NCBI RefSeq assembly: GCF_000340215.1
Contig: NW_006921532.1
Span: forward strand, 11,323,501 to 11,387,500
Reading direction: 5' to 3'
From: Pseudocercospora fijiensis CIRAD86
Lineage: Eukaryota; Ascomycota; Dothideomycetes; Mycosphaerellales; Mycosphaerellaceae
DNA: 64,000 nt
Shown: piece after piece, positions 44,598-56,763 of the stretch
Numbering within the stretch: the stretch's first letter is position 1
How the letters are laid out: every line of letters begins with the position of its first letter
Notes under the pieces: generated by a model
What the model saw: the letters and a program-made list of their open reading frames with translations, nothing else
What the model was told of the DNA's origin: nothing
The model's database searches: none
Translations under genes and position numbers: made by a program

Positions 44598-47500
44598 TTT
44601 TCTAGACAGGTGCGATCGGAGACGCCGGTGAATAGCAGACTGTGGTGCAAGTGATTGCCCTTATGTCTACGTGCACCCGTGCATGCGGTGCTCTGCTCGG
44701 TCGGCTGAGTCCGAGGTACTTAGTGACGTGGGCGCTGGGCCAGGCGGCTCTCCGCCAGCCACGCGATCCCACAAGTGAAATGGCTTCACGCACCAACGAC
44801 GCCAGGGTCAAGGTTTCACGGAGCGCACTTTCGGACAAGAAGCAACAAGAAATACCTCATATTCAGGAAGTCCGCTGTCTGTGACGAGTTGAACATGTGT
44901 GAATGCAGTAGACAAGGCATTCTCGGTATCTTGACGCTCGGAGGAATGAACAATCACTAAGGCTTGCTCAAGCGCGCCGGAGACGCTGTAGGTCGAGCAG
45001 TACTCGGCGACCAAATGCGTGTTTCGTGGATAGACAAACAAGAAGGCTTCTGCAAAGACGGCATCCGGATGCAAAGCTGTTGTCGAGGGTACTCGAAGGA
45101 CAAGATGGGTGGGAAGATACAGCACCTCACAAGAAGGCACCTCCACTCCAAAGATGCGAAGTGAATGGCGGCTCTGACGAAGCAGGTGGTTTTCTAGAAG
45201 GCCGGTGCCGCATCCGATCTTGATTGGCAGTCAGTACAAGGCTTGACGAGGGGCGCATGGCGTGGCATGGCATGTTAGGTGGTGTTCGTCAGGCTTGCTC
45301 GGAGTTCAAGAGTGGCGCGACTCTTGTCGAGCACTGGGTCCCCATTGAGCAAGGGTCACTTTTCTCCGTAATGACGCCAAGCACAATGGGATTGAAGCTT
45401 CAGATGGACATGTTGCTGGTTGAGTGGCGGCCGTTGGTTGTTGGTGAATTGTGTGTGCGAAGAGGGAGAGCACAATCATGGCTTGATGGCGCTTCCAGAA
45501 TGCAGAATGCAGTGCTTCGGAGAGAGGCGGCGCTAGCAAGAGAAGAGGAAGGAAGGAAGGAGCTCGGGAGAGGCTGGCGGTGGGGAGGCGGAGGCGGAGG
45601 CGGAGGCGGAGGCGGAGGCCACGAGCGCACGAGGCTGACGTGGAAAGCCGACTCACCGAAAAGACAAGCGAAGGCGCGCTGGGCAGTCGCGTGATGATTT
45701 CGTGAATCAGGCGAGAGCTGAGAGATGCACAGCAGCCGGGAAGCTGCTGAGGCTGCTCGCTGAGCTCGTTCCGCATGCATCGTATCGTCGTGGGCATTAT
45801 TGTGGTGGAGGAAACAAGAATGAGTCACCACGCCATGCAACGCCAGGCCCAGGCGTTTCATACAGGTGCTGAAACACTTTGATGGTATGCAGCGCGTTTC
45901 AGGCCTGATGGCTTGGCGGTGGGTATGTTGCATTCCATTGCATTGCATGAAGAGATGTTTGATGGAAGTACAAGAAACAGTAGTTTCGTTCTCAATCTTT
46001 CGTCGCTTGCCAGTCGCAAACTGACCGGGCAAAGGTATGGGACGAAAGTACGACCAATGTCCAGGTGAGACTCAGCTGGCGATGAACTGCACCTCCACGC
46101 TTTCGGTAGTTCAAGATGTGACGCAAGGCCCAGGACAGTATTGCCTACGACTGTCCTTCACCATGATCATTATTGACGCTGGCAGCCGACCATCGGAGAG
46201 TAGTAACTTAGTGCAACACGGACGGCTGATGACGGCGGCAAGACGGAAGAGAGTTCGTGAAGACTTCGCCCCCACGCTGACGGCGTCGGCGGAGAGAGCG
46301 AAGTCACGCGGCGAAGACCAATGCACGCACTCATGTGCCTTCTATCATGGGACCCGGACACCTCAAGCCCTCGCACTCGCCGAGATCAACGTGCATTCAC
46401 GTGCGAGCCGCCACGCCACAGGCATCGCCTCACGCTATATACGCGACGCGACGCCACGCTACACTTTAGGCTTGCAGCGTGCATCATCAGAGCTGCAGAA
46501 ACCGGATTCACTGACACTCACCTTCGCCCGCGAGAAAGTGCAATTTCTGATTTCTGCCATCTGACCACAGCGCTCGTATGCCGCATGCGAGAGAATGTAG
46601 AATGTTTGCTGGTTGTATCGGTAGGCGCTCGTGCTACGCTTCACATCGGACCCTGTTTCCGTTTCCATGCGTACCTTTGAGGCTGCGAAGCTTGTCGTGA
46701 AAAAGTCGCCCTCCCACCTGTCATTGGCGGCTGAGCAAATAACGCTTGTGCCCATGCAAAATAGCGTGGCTGTAGACGGAGCTCCCGTGTCTGACGCATG
46801 CAACGACATCCAACCATCCGCTTCTCCAGCATGGCCACCAAATAATGCACTGCGACGAGCACGACGAGCAGCGATCCGGAAGGCGTGGGAACACATCCAC
46901 CCGCGCACCCCTGACCTGACCTGACCTGGCCTGACCTGACCTGAACAAGACCGAACTGCCAGCATCTGCTGAAGCCACCGTTCGCCGCCGTGAAGGGAAG
47001 GCTCTTCGAGAACGCCAGGCCACCGCAGCCTGCCTGCGCCTGCAAGAGCTTCCGACACCACCCAGCTGATGATGATGAGCGAGCATGCATCTGCATATGT
47101 TTCAGAGGACATGAGCTTGACCGTGAGGTGAGCGGTATCTTGCTTCAGGCCGGCCTGTATCAACTACTCGTGCCAATCCAGGAAGTAGACGAAAAGCATC
47201 CCGGAGCAGATGCCTGATGTGTCAACCACCGGACCAAGCGCTGCCGCTGCTGTAACCTTACAGAATACAGAAGATCGCGCGCTCATCTCGGCCTCGGAGA
47301 TCACAATACTCTGCCTACTGGTGAATGTAGAGGAACGCGAGCAAAACATGTCTTCGACGTGAGAGAGAAGTTCAAGCTAAAGCGGCATGTCGCTGAGCTA
47401 CTGCATCCAGCTGCATCTTTTGGGGACACCATCTCAGCATGCATAAAAAAGTGGCGCAGTCGCCCAGCTTATTAGTCGGAGCTGCTTCGTGCTATAAGTC

Positions 47501-47788
47501 CTCTGTTCTGGCCGCCCCCGCAAGTCACCCTCCCATCACCTCGCCGCCCTGCGCCAACCTCCCATTCGCCGCCGCCGCCGCCGCCGCCAATATCCTCCAT
47601 CTTCTATCCTCTTTCCCAAGGCGCACCCTCTAATACCAATCGTTACCTTCTACTCTGACACATATTACGTCGCTTTTTCTTTCATTCTTGTCCCACCTGT
47701 GACGTCCACACGTCGTCCACATATCGCATCGCTTACATCATCCATTGTGTCGGGAACACATACTTCAACCGAACCCTATTCTTTTGCC
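44598..47788. other. 3.2-kb intergenic region with low-complexity tracts
   Basis: Longest gene-free stretch of the unmutated part. Open frames on both strands overlap and lack recognisable domains or plausible splicing. It holds a GGAGGC repeat (about 45,585-45,619), a CTGAC pentamer repeat (about 46,911-46,944) and a GCC run (about 47,567-47,589) near the leader of the next gene. It could be the long promoter of the gene at 47,789 or contain a non-coding RNA. Confidence 0.45.
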
Positions 47789-48847
47789 ATGCCGGTGCAA
47801 CTACTACCGGCCTCTGCCCAGGCCTTTGCGCCTCGATCAGGTCCAGAGATCGTTCTCAACGCCAAGGTTGAGCCGTGGTTGACCCAAACGTTGAAGCGCG
47901 TCAACAAAGTCAAGCGTCCTCTCAATAGCGTTCCACAGCATCACAGATGTCTTACCGAGACATTAGGTGGTTCTCTTGCCATGTGGACGCTCGCATCACT
48001 CATGCTTCCAAAGGCCCCCGACTCCGAGCTTCGCAGGGACTCAAATCCTCTTGTCGAAGCATTGTTCAATCATCAACTCATTCACATCGAAGCATATGTC
48101 GTACATGTCGATATGGTTTCGCAGCATGAAGTGGCATTCAAGCTCACACCAGAGACGATCGAATGCTTAGTCGAGTACCACAAGGACATCTACTCAATCG
48201 ACGCCTCCGCAAGTACCTGGAGTTGGCCCGAGAAGGAAGCGCAAGTCAAGAAGATGCACGAGGAATTCGTTCAGGCCGCGAACAGATTCGTCTTCGGAAC
48301 GTCTGTCCGTGCGCTGGAAGGAATGGAGGAGGACGGTGCCGGCGAGCTGCTCGAAGGTCGATCCGAAGACGTGAAGAATGCGATCATGAACTTGTTTGTC
48401 CCACTTCTTCCACCACCACCGAGGATCGTCGATGTCATTCACCCAGCGCCAATCATGCCCAACACATCGATGCCAGGCAGCTGGTGGGCACCAGCACCAC
48501 CTCAGCTTCAGCTTGCATCGAGTCACCCAGCTCCAGTCGACTCCTGGAAGGTCCTCCCATCGACGCCTTCGCCAACCGTAACAACATGCAGTGACAATCA
48601 GTCCAACACATTCTGGCATGACATGTCAATGAGCAACGTGCAGCTACCCTCCCCAACCCCATCCTTCAGTCAGCCATACACATCGGCACCATCGCAATAC
48701 TACAGCTCACCGCAAAGCATTGCTCCAGTACCGGTATCGAGCAGCATGCCGTACCACTGCGGCTCTGACATCGGCATGGCCGGCTTCAACGACTTCGGCT
48801 GGAGTTCGCACGGCGCTTTCAGCACCCAGTACGCAACCGCCGTATGA
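47789..48847 (+). CDS. Hypothetical protein, Pro/Ser-rich C-terminus
   Basis: Single exon, 352 residues from the ATG at 47,789. The open frame extends upstream to 47,699, but only via a GTG, so 47,789 is chosen. The N-terminal 180 residues appear folded, with alternating helices and no membrane segment or signal peptide. From about residue 205 it becomes rich in Pro, Ser, Thr and Met with short aromatic motifs, and it ends in a Tyr/Phe/Gly-containing tail, a style seen in fungal transcriptional regulators and RNA-binding adaptors. No domain recognised. Real coding is supported by length, a long leader and even codon use. Confidence 0.7.
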   Translation: MPVQLLPASAQAFAPRSGPEIVLNAKVEPWLTQTLKRVNKVKRPLNSVPQHHRCLTETLGGSLAMWTLASLMLPKAPDSELRRDSNPLVEALFNHQLIHIEAYVVHVDMVSQHEVAFKLTPETIECLVEYHKDIYSIDASASTWSWPEKEAQVKKMHEEFVQAANRFVFGTSVRALEGMEEDGAGELLEGRSEDVKNAIMNLFVPLLPPPPRIVDVIHPAPIMPNTSMPGSWWAPAPPQLQLASSHPAPVDSWKVLPSTPSPTVTTCSDNQSNTFWHDMSMSNVQLPSPTPSFSQPYTSAPSQYYSSPQSIAPVPVSSSMPYHCGSDIGMAGFNDFGWSSHGAFSTQYATAV

Positions 48848-50783
48848 TGAGCCCATCCCCAGCGATGCGCGTAGCTCCACCCCCTCCTCTCCTGTCGTGC
48901 GTTTCTTTCTCCGGTGTTCTGGCCAAACCCGGTAGACTCTTTTCCAACCACTCTGGATCTCCCCCATTCCTAGGATTCGAAGACACAAGACCTGAATTGC
49001 GCACAGGTAATTCTTCCCGACATACATGCGACCACGACTTCTATACAATAATGTGATGCAATGCCAAAGCGATACCCCCCGATGTTGATCATCACGCAAC
49101 ATCTGATATCACAACCAAGGAGAACAAGTAACCTCATCATATGGACGGCGTTCTGTTTTGACATTAGCGAGCGAGCGGACTGTCTTCCCCCTTTTTTTTT
49201 TCTTTTTCTGGATTCTGGAACTTTGTAACGAGGTTGATGTCTGCATTGCATCATCCCTGGGAGGCATGCACTGCACAAAAGAGGGTTTATCAAAGAGGGC
49301 CTCACGGTCACAGTTCGCGAAGATGAATATGGGGAACAACTTTTTTTTGACGTTTATGGGTGGATGACTTTTGCTTTTTGCATGCGAGCGAGCGAGCGAG
49401 CGATCTGGATTTGGAGGCTGGGTATAGACTACCCAGCGCGAACGCGTACACGCCTTTTACGATCATCTGGAATGACTCACTCAACAACACCTTTCGCTTC
49501 TGGAAAATCTTTTTTAATGCCCTGCGCGAAAGAGCTGGTATCAGGAGAAGGTGTTTTACATGCCATTTGTCCCCGAAGCCCATCGTACACTCCGGTCTCG
49601 GGCCATCATCACCCAGACAGCGGATACGATGAGGGGATGAAGGACATTTGGCACGGGGCCTCTTTTTCTTTCTGATTTTCCCAAACTCTTCTTGCGACGG
49701 CGATGGACTTGATCCTGGTTTTTGATCAACTGGTTGCGCCATTCGACCGACGAGGCAAACAACAAACTTTTTTTTTCTCTCTCCAATTGAGCGCTGGAGC
49801 GTTTGATACTGTCTCCGCCTCGAATTAATATGACTTCTTTCCACACCACACCTACAACGACAACAACCATCCATCATCGCCATCCTGGACGAACCCCGAG
49901 ATTACCTGAGCATTCATCACTTGCTCTGCAAACCATACCTATACTGTGTATACGGATGGGATTTCCGAAGCTTTGTTTCCGAACGCGAGTCGGGAGGAGG
50001 TAGACGCTGCTTCGAGTGGGTTTTTTTTTTCGTTCAAAAGATGTTTGACGGGTTGGCTTTGGGGTCGCCTTCACTGGCCGTACCCGGTGTTTATGGAAAA
50101 GGTCAGAACAATAGTGTTTCATCCTACTATTTCTCATCTTGCTGCTGGTCAGGTTGGAGAAAGTCCTGTTGGCGCTTGATGCGCCGGACAAAAGGATGCG
50201 TTTTCTTCCCGTCCCGTAGAATTGCGGAGGAAGGAAATGGCCTGTGGCTAGTTATATTGTCATCGTGGATTGGATATTCTTTCCGTAGTAACAATGTACA
50301 AGGAAGACTTGTGTATTGGCATCTTTGGTCACAATTTTCTTTTCACGTTTGTATTCTAGTGTCTCCGCGGCTGACTCGAAAGGAGCGATCCGCTATGCTT
50401 ACATGCCGTCGTGCGCTACAGGCGAGGAGCGTCCACGATAAGGCATCTCGTCCCGTCGTCCAATAAGTATGTCGTGTAGCATTGGTGGTCGATGAGAGAG
50501 GGGTCAAGCAAGGTGCATGTGAGAGCGAGGCCTGCCGGTACCAGCAGCCAGCCGCCAACCAACATCGTCATCTCTGCCAAGCTCCACGTGCTGAGGCCGC
50601 TTCTTTGTGTTGCATCGGTCGGTCGGCGAGGCGCAGATATCGGCGCAAGCACTGGATGCTCAGCGAGTTGACCACAGTCTCGTCTCGAGATTATCACCCG
50701 CGCGCAAATTAGAAGGAGCAAAGCACGACCCAATACAATATGCGATAAGTAACAGGGAAAGCGGAAGCACCGACTTGCCCGCG
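48848..50783. other. Intergenic, no gene seen
   Basis: About 1.9 kb with T-runs and a GAGC repeat (about 49,384-49,402). Overlapping frames on both strands show no conserved features. Probably the 3' flank of one gene and the promoter of the next. Confidence 0.5.
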
Positions 50784-53168
50784 ATGCCTCCACCGAGCAG
50801 TCCAACCATTGTAAGTCTTGCCGTCTGGATCGCAATTGCAGTGCGAAGACGTGGCCCTCCCTGATAGTGCCGAGCTGACACCAGCACTCGTATCCAGAGG
50901 AGTCCGCGACGAGCAGCCAGTCCGATAGAATCAGCACCGCCGCCGCCGCCGCCGCCCGATCCACGTCCGCTCACTCCATTGTCCTACCTCAGCTCACCCG
51001 TACCCGATCTCGCCTCTACACTCCATACCGTGAGTGACGATGTGGATGAAGCCAACGTGAGCTTTTTGCGAGATTCACTGGAATCCTTGGACCGGGCAGA
51101 AGTGAACAGGAATAGTAGCCGCCAAGATAGACAGAATCAATCACATGTGGACACGAGGAGAGACCCACGTTTGAATCGAGCGAGCGAGCGTAGTGGGACC
51201 CAGACTCCCGCCGAGACGCTGGACGACTCTTCGCGGCGGGAAAGGCTGCAGAGAGTGCTTGCCCGACTGAACCGCATTCACGATCCCGCTGCTTCGTCAG
51301 CATCAGCATACAGCAACCGCACACCATCCCCGAATCGCCAGTCCTTGTACGACTGGGCTCCGTCACATGACGAGACAGCACGAGAGGACGAGAGTGAGCT
51401 CGATCAGATTCTCACGGAGCTACGCCGGCAGCAACCTGATACGCACCCGGATATTCTACGCGTGCTCAGCCAGAGTCAGCTGGATGCGGCACGCCAGCGC
51501 GATAGAGACTCGCACGTGCCCTCTACCACTGACTTGACCGATGCCGCTGAAAGAAGAGACCGGCTTAGGGAGCGGAGACGGCGGGAGAGCGAGTGGGTGA
51601 GCCTGAGAAGTAGGGCTGTGTTGCAGCGTGCGAGGCAGGAAAGCTCGCCGTCAGCCACGGAGCGCATGCTGAGGTACGTCATGGAGAGAGAGCGAAGCGG
51701 TATGAGTGAAGAGGAAGAACGCGCACGGGGGACAGGCTGGGTCAGTCCAAATGCCAATGGTAGTGGAAGTGGCAGTGGTAATCGATCTGGCGAGCAACAC
51801 AGAGCAAGCACTCCAGCAAGCAGAGAGTCATGGCCTTTGCCTCCATCCGCGAACGAGCTGCGTACCAGGACTATGCAGGAGCGAGCGGAAGCCATGCAGA
51901 GACGATATATGACCGAAAATCCGCCTCCTCCACGACTTCCGCGAATATCGACTCCTCCAGTGCCCTCGAGCTCCACGCCCTCGAATTCAAGCCCGCAATT
52001 TCTTGAGAATGCTTTGAAGTATCTCAATCAATTGCGGAATTGTTATACCTACGAGTCGGCTCTTTCAGCGGCAATTGATCATGGATTGGCTACAAAGGAG
52101 TTCTTCGCCGACAAGCACGACGACTTCGTGATGGATCTTACGGAACTCAACCCTGTCGCGGGCTCGTCCTGGCTACAACCAGGCACAGTGTTTGAAGGAC
52201 ACCAACACGCTACGAATGGCAACACTGGCTTGCTACAATCCAGATCAAGTTCCGCTTCTCATTCCATCGAGCAGATCAACCCCAATTACCGCAATCAGGG
52301 CGGAGCCACTACGACAGGATTCGACCACCCACCAGGCTCAACGCGAGTAACACCCTTCGACGCCACCCGGCCGTGGCTCTCCCATCAACTCGTCCCCCCA
52401 AATCCAAGCACTCTCTCGCCCAAACCCCCAGATCCCTCTCACGACCGCTGGCCAGTACGAGTCATCATCCACTCCATCGACGAAGAAAGAATGTCCCTCC
52501 AAGGCACAATGGAAGCCTACGACGTCCCCCAACACCCCGCCGGCATCTCCATCCTCAACACCTCCTCCGACCGACCCAAAGCCGGCAAAAAACACGCCCC
52601 CATCACCACTTATCTCGAAGGCCACATCATCGACCTCCAAACCCACTCTTTCCTCACCCCCAGCGCCGCAGATACCAAACGCCACGGTCCCCACCCCACA
52701 TCTCCCGAAAACTCTACCCCTTACACCACCCTCTCAGATACAATCTCCTTCCCTTCCGCCAACGCCCACACCGACGCTGCCAATTGGCGTAAACTCCCAC
52801 CCTTCAATTCTCTGACTTCCGACGAAGAAACCGCCAGGATTTTTCTTAGTCAGGCGCATATGAATGAGATTGGGAAGGAGTATGTGTTTATGCGGTGGAA
52901 GGAGAAATGTTTTGTTCATCATCATGATTCGAAGGAAGAGGAAGAAGAGAAAGCAACAACAACAACAACAACAACAACGGGTTTGAGGGATGGTGCTGGG
53001 GATGCGGATCGTGGACATGGATTGACGATTTCGGGGTTTTATTATGTCAGTTTGAAAAGGGGGGATGGGGAGGTGCAGGGTTTGTATTTCGATCCGACGA
53101 GTACGCCGTATCAGTGTTTGAGATTGAGGGGGAGCGGGCGAGGGTGGGGGGTTTATGAGTTTCGGTGA
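50784..53168 (+). CDS. Vid24/GID4-domain protein (GID/CTLH E3 ligase substrate receptor family)
   Basis: The proposed model has exon 1 at 50,784-50,810 and exon 2 at 50,898-53,168 with an 87-bp intron (gtaagt, ctgac branch site, ccag), giving 765 residues. The main frame has no ATG of its own until deep inside, so a short first exon is needed. Residues 1-420 are Arg/Ser/Glu-rich and look disordered. A 'GSSWL-PG--F-G' turn at about 430 starts the Vid24 fold. This continues with 'WPVRVIIHSID' at about 523, 'TYLEGHIID', 'YVFMRWKEKCFV' at about 670 and 'ISGFYY', and ends with 'Y-CLRL'. GID4-type receptors bind N-terminal degrons for the GID ubiquitin ligase. An acidic/Thr-rich insertion splits the last part of the domain. 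The small first exon is the less certain part. Confidence 0.82.
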
Positions 53169-53319
53169 TTGATCATAAGGAATTATAAGGAGGAGGAGGA
53201 GGAGGGGAGTGGGAAGGTGAGGTTATGATATTGTCGTTGGATAAAACATTCACTGTTCACCTGTGCAATGAACAACTTTACTGTTATTATGGTTTTTTTT
53301 TGTGGGAAATCATAATGTA

Positions 53320-53384
<65 letters not shown>

Positions 53385-54216
53385 GGTGGTGGATGGATGG
53401 ATGGACGGACGGATTGATATCATGGATGTACTACTGTGGACGACTCTTTCTTCCTGTCTCTTGAGAAGTTTCTTTTTCTTCTTTTTTTTTTGTGCCCCAA
53501 GCTTGCTTGCTTTGCCTTCAAGTTTGATTTTCGGGGGGGTTTTCATTCCATGAATTTTTTTCAATTTTGTTTTTGTGAGAATATATATGGAAACGGAAAT
53601 TTTTTTGTTGGAGGAATGAATTGAATTGAATTGAATGATAATAAATTTCATGAATTTTTTTCCCAAGGTGAGGTGGCAGAAAGAAAAGAAAAGAAGATGA
53701 TTGTTGTTTTTTTTTTAAATTTATTTATTTATTCCGGTTACTACTGCAAGTTGAGGATCGAGTCGAATTATATATGATGCATTGCATGGCATTTCTTAGA
53801 TGCTCGAAAGCTTGGTTGGATGCATGATGGATGCGAGTGGAAGGAAATAGGAGAGAGTGTTACGGAATGTAAGGTGCAGAATGGCGTTTTCCCGAATCTA
53901 TGTATTCCGGTCACAGAGCATTTGCCAGCGCGGGCTAACATGACTGTACACCAAATGCAAAAAAAAAGTGCAGCACCCCTTGATTGTCTGGACAGCGACG
54001 GGCCTCAAAAACCGTGCTTTTCTTTTTCAGACCATGTCATTTTCGCCATGCGTTCTCCCCAAAGCAAAAGAGTTCGCTGCTAAATGCCATTCATTGTTCG
54101 TTCCTGTCGCTGAGTTTTTTTTCTCTCGTATGCGTGATGTGATCCCACCGCGAATCTGCTGTGTCGGTGGAATTGTCCAGTTTTCACGTACGAGTTCGTA
54201 GTGTTGGCGACTTCGT
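53169..54216. repeat. Intergenic with (CT)~29 and other simple repeats
   Basis: A CT run at about 53,324-53,381, followed by GGAT/GGAC tetramers and several T-runs. No gene. Both flanking genes end here (convergent 3' ends). Confidence 0.8.
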
Positions 54217-54880
54217 CTATTGCTCGGTCTGGAAGTAGTTGAGAAGGATGCTACGCTCCTGTGACTCCTCACCCCAGTCCTTGACAACGACGCACGAGCA
54301 GTTGACGACCTTGCGAGCGTTACCCTCACGGTCGATTTGGCCTGTTTTCTCAAGTCAGCACTCCAGCCTCCACCGCATTTGATTCGACGACATCAACATA
54401 CAAAGTCCAGCCCACTCTCCAAGCTGCTTTCCATCCGGAACCTTGATGAGGGGGATCTTGTGCTCGCCGCACAGGGCCACGACAAGCTTCTTGTAGGCCT
54501 CCTCCTCGCAGGACTCGTTGAGGACGCACATGTGTGCCTGGCGACGGTCGAGAGCTTTGGAGGCTTCGCGCAGTCCGCGGGCGAGACCGTCGTGGATCAG
54601 GGCGATCTTGAGCACTCCCTTCAGGGCATCGAGAACGGACATGGAACCGCTCTTGCTGGTGTCGGCTGCCACCTCGACCTCCTCGGCCGCGGCGACCTCT
54701 TGCGGTTGCTCTTCTCCGTCCGACTGAATGGCATTGTGTTAGTAGATGTGCGATCCTGCGCAGGTACGAGCGAGTGTCGTGTGCTCAATGGGAGATTTTG
54801 GTGGTATCCATTTGAACGCTCGAATGGCAGGTGCAAAGCGCGCAGAATGGCAACGGATGCTGCGATGGAGTACTTACCAT
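54217..54880 (-). CDS. RPS12: 40S ribosomal protein eS12 (RPS12)
   Basis: Three coding exons on the minus strand: 54,880-54,878 (only the ATG), 54,723-54,402 and 54,341-54,217. The introns are 154 bp and 60 bp. The product is 149 residues, the normal length for the family. Recognisable stretches include '[21 protein letters not shown]', '[19 protein letters not shown]', '[20 protein letters not shown]' and '[16 protein letters not shown]'. It has an acidic Glu/Ala N-terminus as in other fungi. It is a component of the small ribosomal subunit head. A start codon isolated in its own exon is common in fungal ribosomal protein genes. Splice junction G-gtaag/cag and the frame across both introns are exact. 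Confidence 0.95.
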
Positions 54881-55178
54881 CTTGAATGTGGCGCTGTCGC
54901 TTTTTTCGAGTATGTCGAATTTCCTCAAAGAGCGTTTGGTGATGGTGAAAGGCGTGGGAAAGGAAGGAAGGAAGCCTGTCCGAGCTGCTGAACCATCAAA
55001 CTGTGCCAATTTGGTGCGCGGTTCATGGTCGGGCTTGGCGGCGTTGCGGGACCGATCCGAGATCTGAGCTTGGACCTCCTTGGAGCCTCGAGAATTGGAG
55101 ATGGAGATGGAGATGGAGATGACGATGTCGATGTCGATGTCGATGTAGCAACAATTCTCACTTCACTTTGTAACAGTC

Positions 55179-56513
55179 ATGGCCTCCTCGTCGACGCGCG
55201 CAGCAATGCGCCTGCTATCACCTCGTCTGCAATGCCTCCAGAAACCCGCGCGATGCACACAAATACGCCACATGTCATCGCGGTACAGCAATCCAGGCAA
55301 GAGGAACTCCGCTGCTGAACCAGCACGGGCGCCTTCATTCGTAGGCGAGGCGCACGAATCTTCATCTGCTCCGGTGCTTGATGCAGGCCTTCGTCCTCCC
55401 ATGAGTGCTCGTGATGCACGTGTGCTAGAGGAGGAAAGGAAACAGTACCATCTAAGGCGAATGCGTTTCGCGGGAATGGGCTTGCTTATGACCTTGATGG
55501 GTCTAGCGTTCACACTTTACAATCTAGATCTGGACCAGATGAATGAGTCGGAGAAGAAGCGGAGAGGACAGCAGCTGGATGCAGGCGATGAGTCGAATAA
55601 ACGGTTCCAGGGCAAACAAGTTGAGATCATTGGAGCTGGAGACGGCAAGCGAATAGTGGCCAAAGGGCAGGGCCAAGAAATAGAACTGGTCGAGACCGGA
55701 ACAAGCAGCGTACCGCATTTTCCTCGAACAATATATCTCCCTCCTTCTCCAGAATCCACAGATGCTTCTGGACCAAATACCGGCGCCAACGCGGGTAACG
55801 TCGAAAACCAGGAACAATACACATTGGTCGGACTCGGGATCAGGACCGTCTCCTTCCTCAGCATCCAAGTCTACGTCGTCGGAATGTACATCCGCACAAA
55901 CGACATCACAACACTCCAAGAGAAGCTGATCCGCAACATCAACGAAAGCGCCTCAACCCTCATCCCCTCAGAGAAAGACGAACTCCGCAAACGCCTCACC
56001 GACCCAGCATCCAGCCGCGAACTCTGGACCGAACTCCTCAAAACCCCCGGCCTCAAAACCGCCTGGCGCATCTCTCCCACCCGAAACACAGATTTCGGCC
56101 ACCTCCGTGACGGCTGGATCACAGGCATAACAAACCGAACCCGAGAATTCAAACAACTCGCCCAGGGCGCAGAGACGGAATTCGAAGCCGAAGATTTCGG
56201 CAAAAGTGTCGGCGACTTTCAACGGATTTTCGCGGGTGGCAAGGCTCCCAAAGGTTCGAATCTCATATTATCGAGAGATGTGAATGGAGAGTTGGATGTT
56301 TGGTTTCAGGAGAAACCTGCGAGCACTGCTGGGGAGGAAAGGTTGATGCGGCATTTGGGGAGGGTGGAGGATGAGAGGGTTTCGAAGTTGATTTGGTTGG
56401 GGTATCTTGGTGGGGAGAAGGTTAGTTCTGAGGCGGCGAGGAAGGGGGTGGCGGAGGGTTGTGTGCTGTTTGCGGCGAGGCCGATTGGGAGTGTTGAGGC
56501 TATGGTCACGTAG
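55179..56513 (+). CDS. Chalcone-isomerase-fold mitochondrial protein, AIM18-like
   Basis: Single exon, 444 residues. The N-terminus is Arg/Ser-rich with few acidic residues, fitting a mitochondrial presequence. One membrane segment lies at about 96-114. From about 190 the protein follows the fungal AIM18/AIM46 (FMP22) chalcone-isomerase-like pattern: 'LVGLGIRTVSFLSIQVYVVGMYI', a central acidic region, 'LRDGWITGI', 'FAGGK.PKG' and the closing 'WLGYLGGEKVSSEAARKGVAEG'. These proteins sit in the mitochondrial inner membrane or matrix. They are heme-binding or of unclear function, not plant-type chalcone isomerases. The start is 298 bp upstream of and divergent from the eS12 gene, so the two share a promoter region. 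A GATGGA/GATGTC repeat (about 55,096-55,147) lies in this shared leader. Confidence 0.85.
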   Translation: MASSSTRAAMRLLSPRLQCLQKPARCTQIRHMSSRYSNPGKRNSAAEPARAPSFVGEAHESSSAPVLDAGLRPPMSARDARVLEEERKQYHLRRMRFAGMGLLMTLMGLAFTLYNLDLDQMNESEKKRRGQQLDAGDESNKRFQGKQVEIIGAGDGKRIVAKGQGQEIELVETGTSSVPHFPRTIYLPPSPESTDASGPNTGANAGNVENQEQYTLVGLGIRTVSFLSIQVYVVGMYIRTNDITTLQEKLIRNINESASTLIPSEKDELRKRLTDPASSRELWTELLKTPGLKTAWRISPTRNTDFGHLRDGWITGITNRTREFKQLAQGAETEFEAEDFGKSVGDFQRIFAGGKAPKGSNLILSRDVNGELDVWFQEKPASTAGEERLMRHLGRVEDERVSKLIWLGYLGGEKVSSEAARKGVAEGCVLFAARPIGSVEAMVT

Positions 56514-56763
56514 CGGCGAAACAGGAAGCCCCCCTCCAGCCTCATCTTTGCGGCTGCGTACAGTGTGATTAGATGCTGTTATTGACATCCGAACGACAGA
56601 AACGAAGACGACGCTCCAGCGTCGACAGTGTTTTGTATAGTGTTACAAAATCCAAGGCTGGATCATATAGTACTATCCATTCCTCACATGTCAGGCCAAA
56701 CATCTATCCTACTCTCTCTCTCTCCTACTCTGTATTCCACAGCACCATTTCCCTCTTCCCTCC

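Noticed and set aside
45400..46032. 210-codon minus-strand frame with a poly-Pro run
   Set aside because: The Pro run is the GGAGGC repeat; the rest is Cys/His/Ser-rich chance sequence and competing frames exist on the other strand.
49308..50466. Long overlapping frames on both strands between two real genes
   Set aside because: None shows a domain, signal peptide or coherent splicing; T-runs generate Lys/Phe-rich products.
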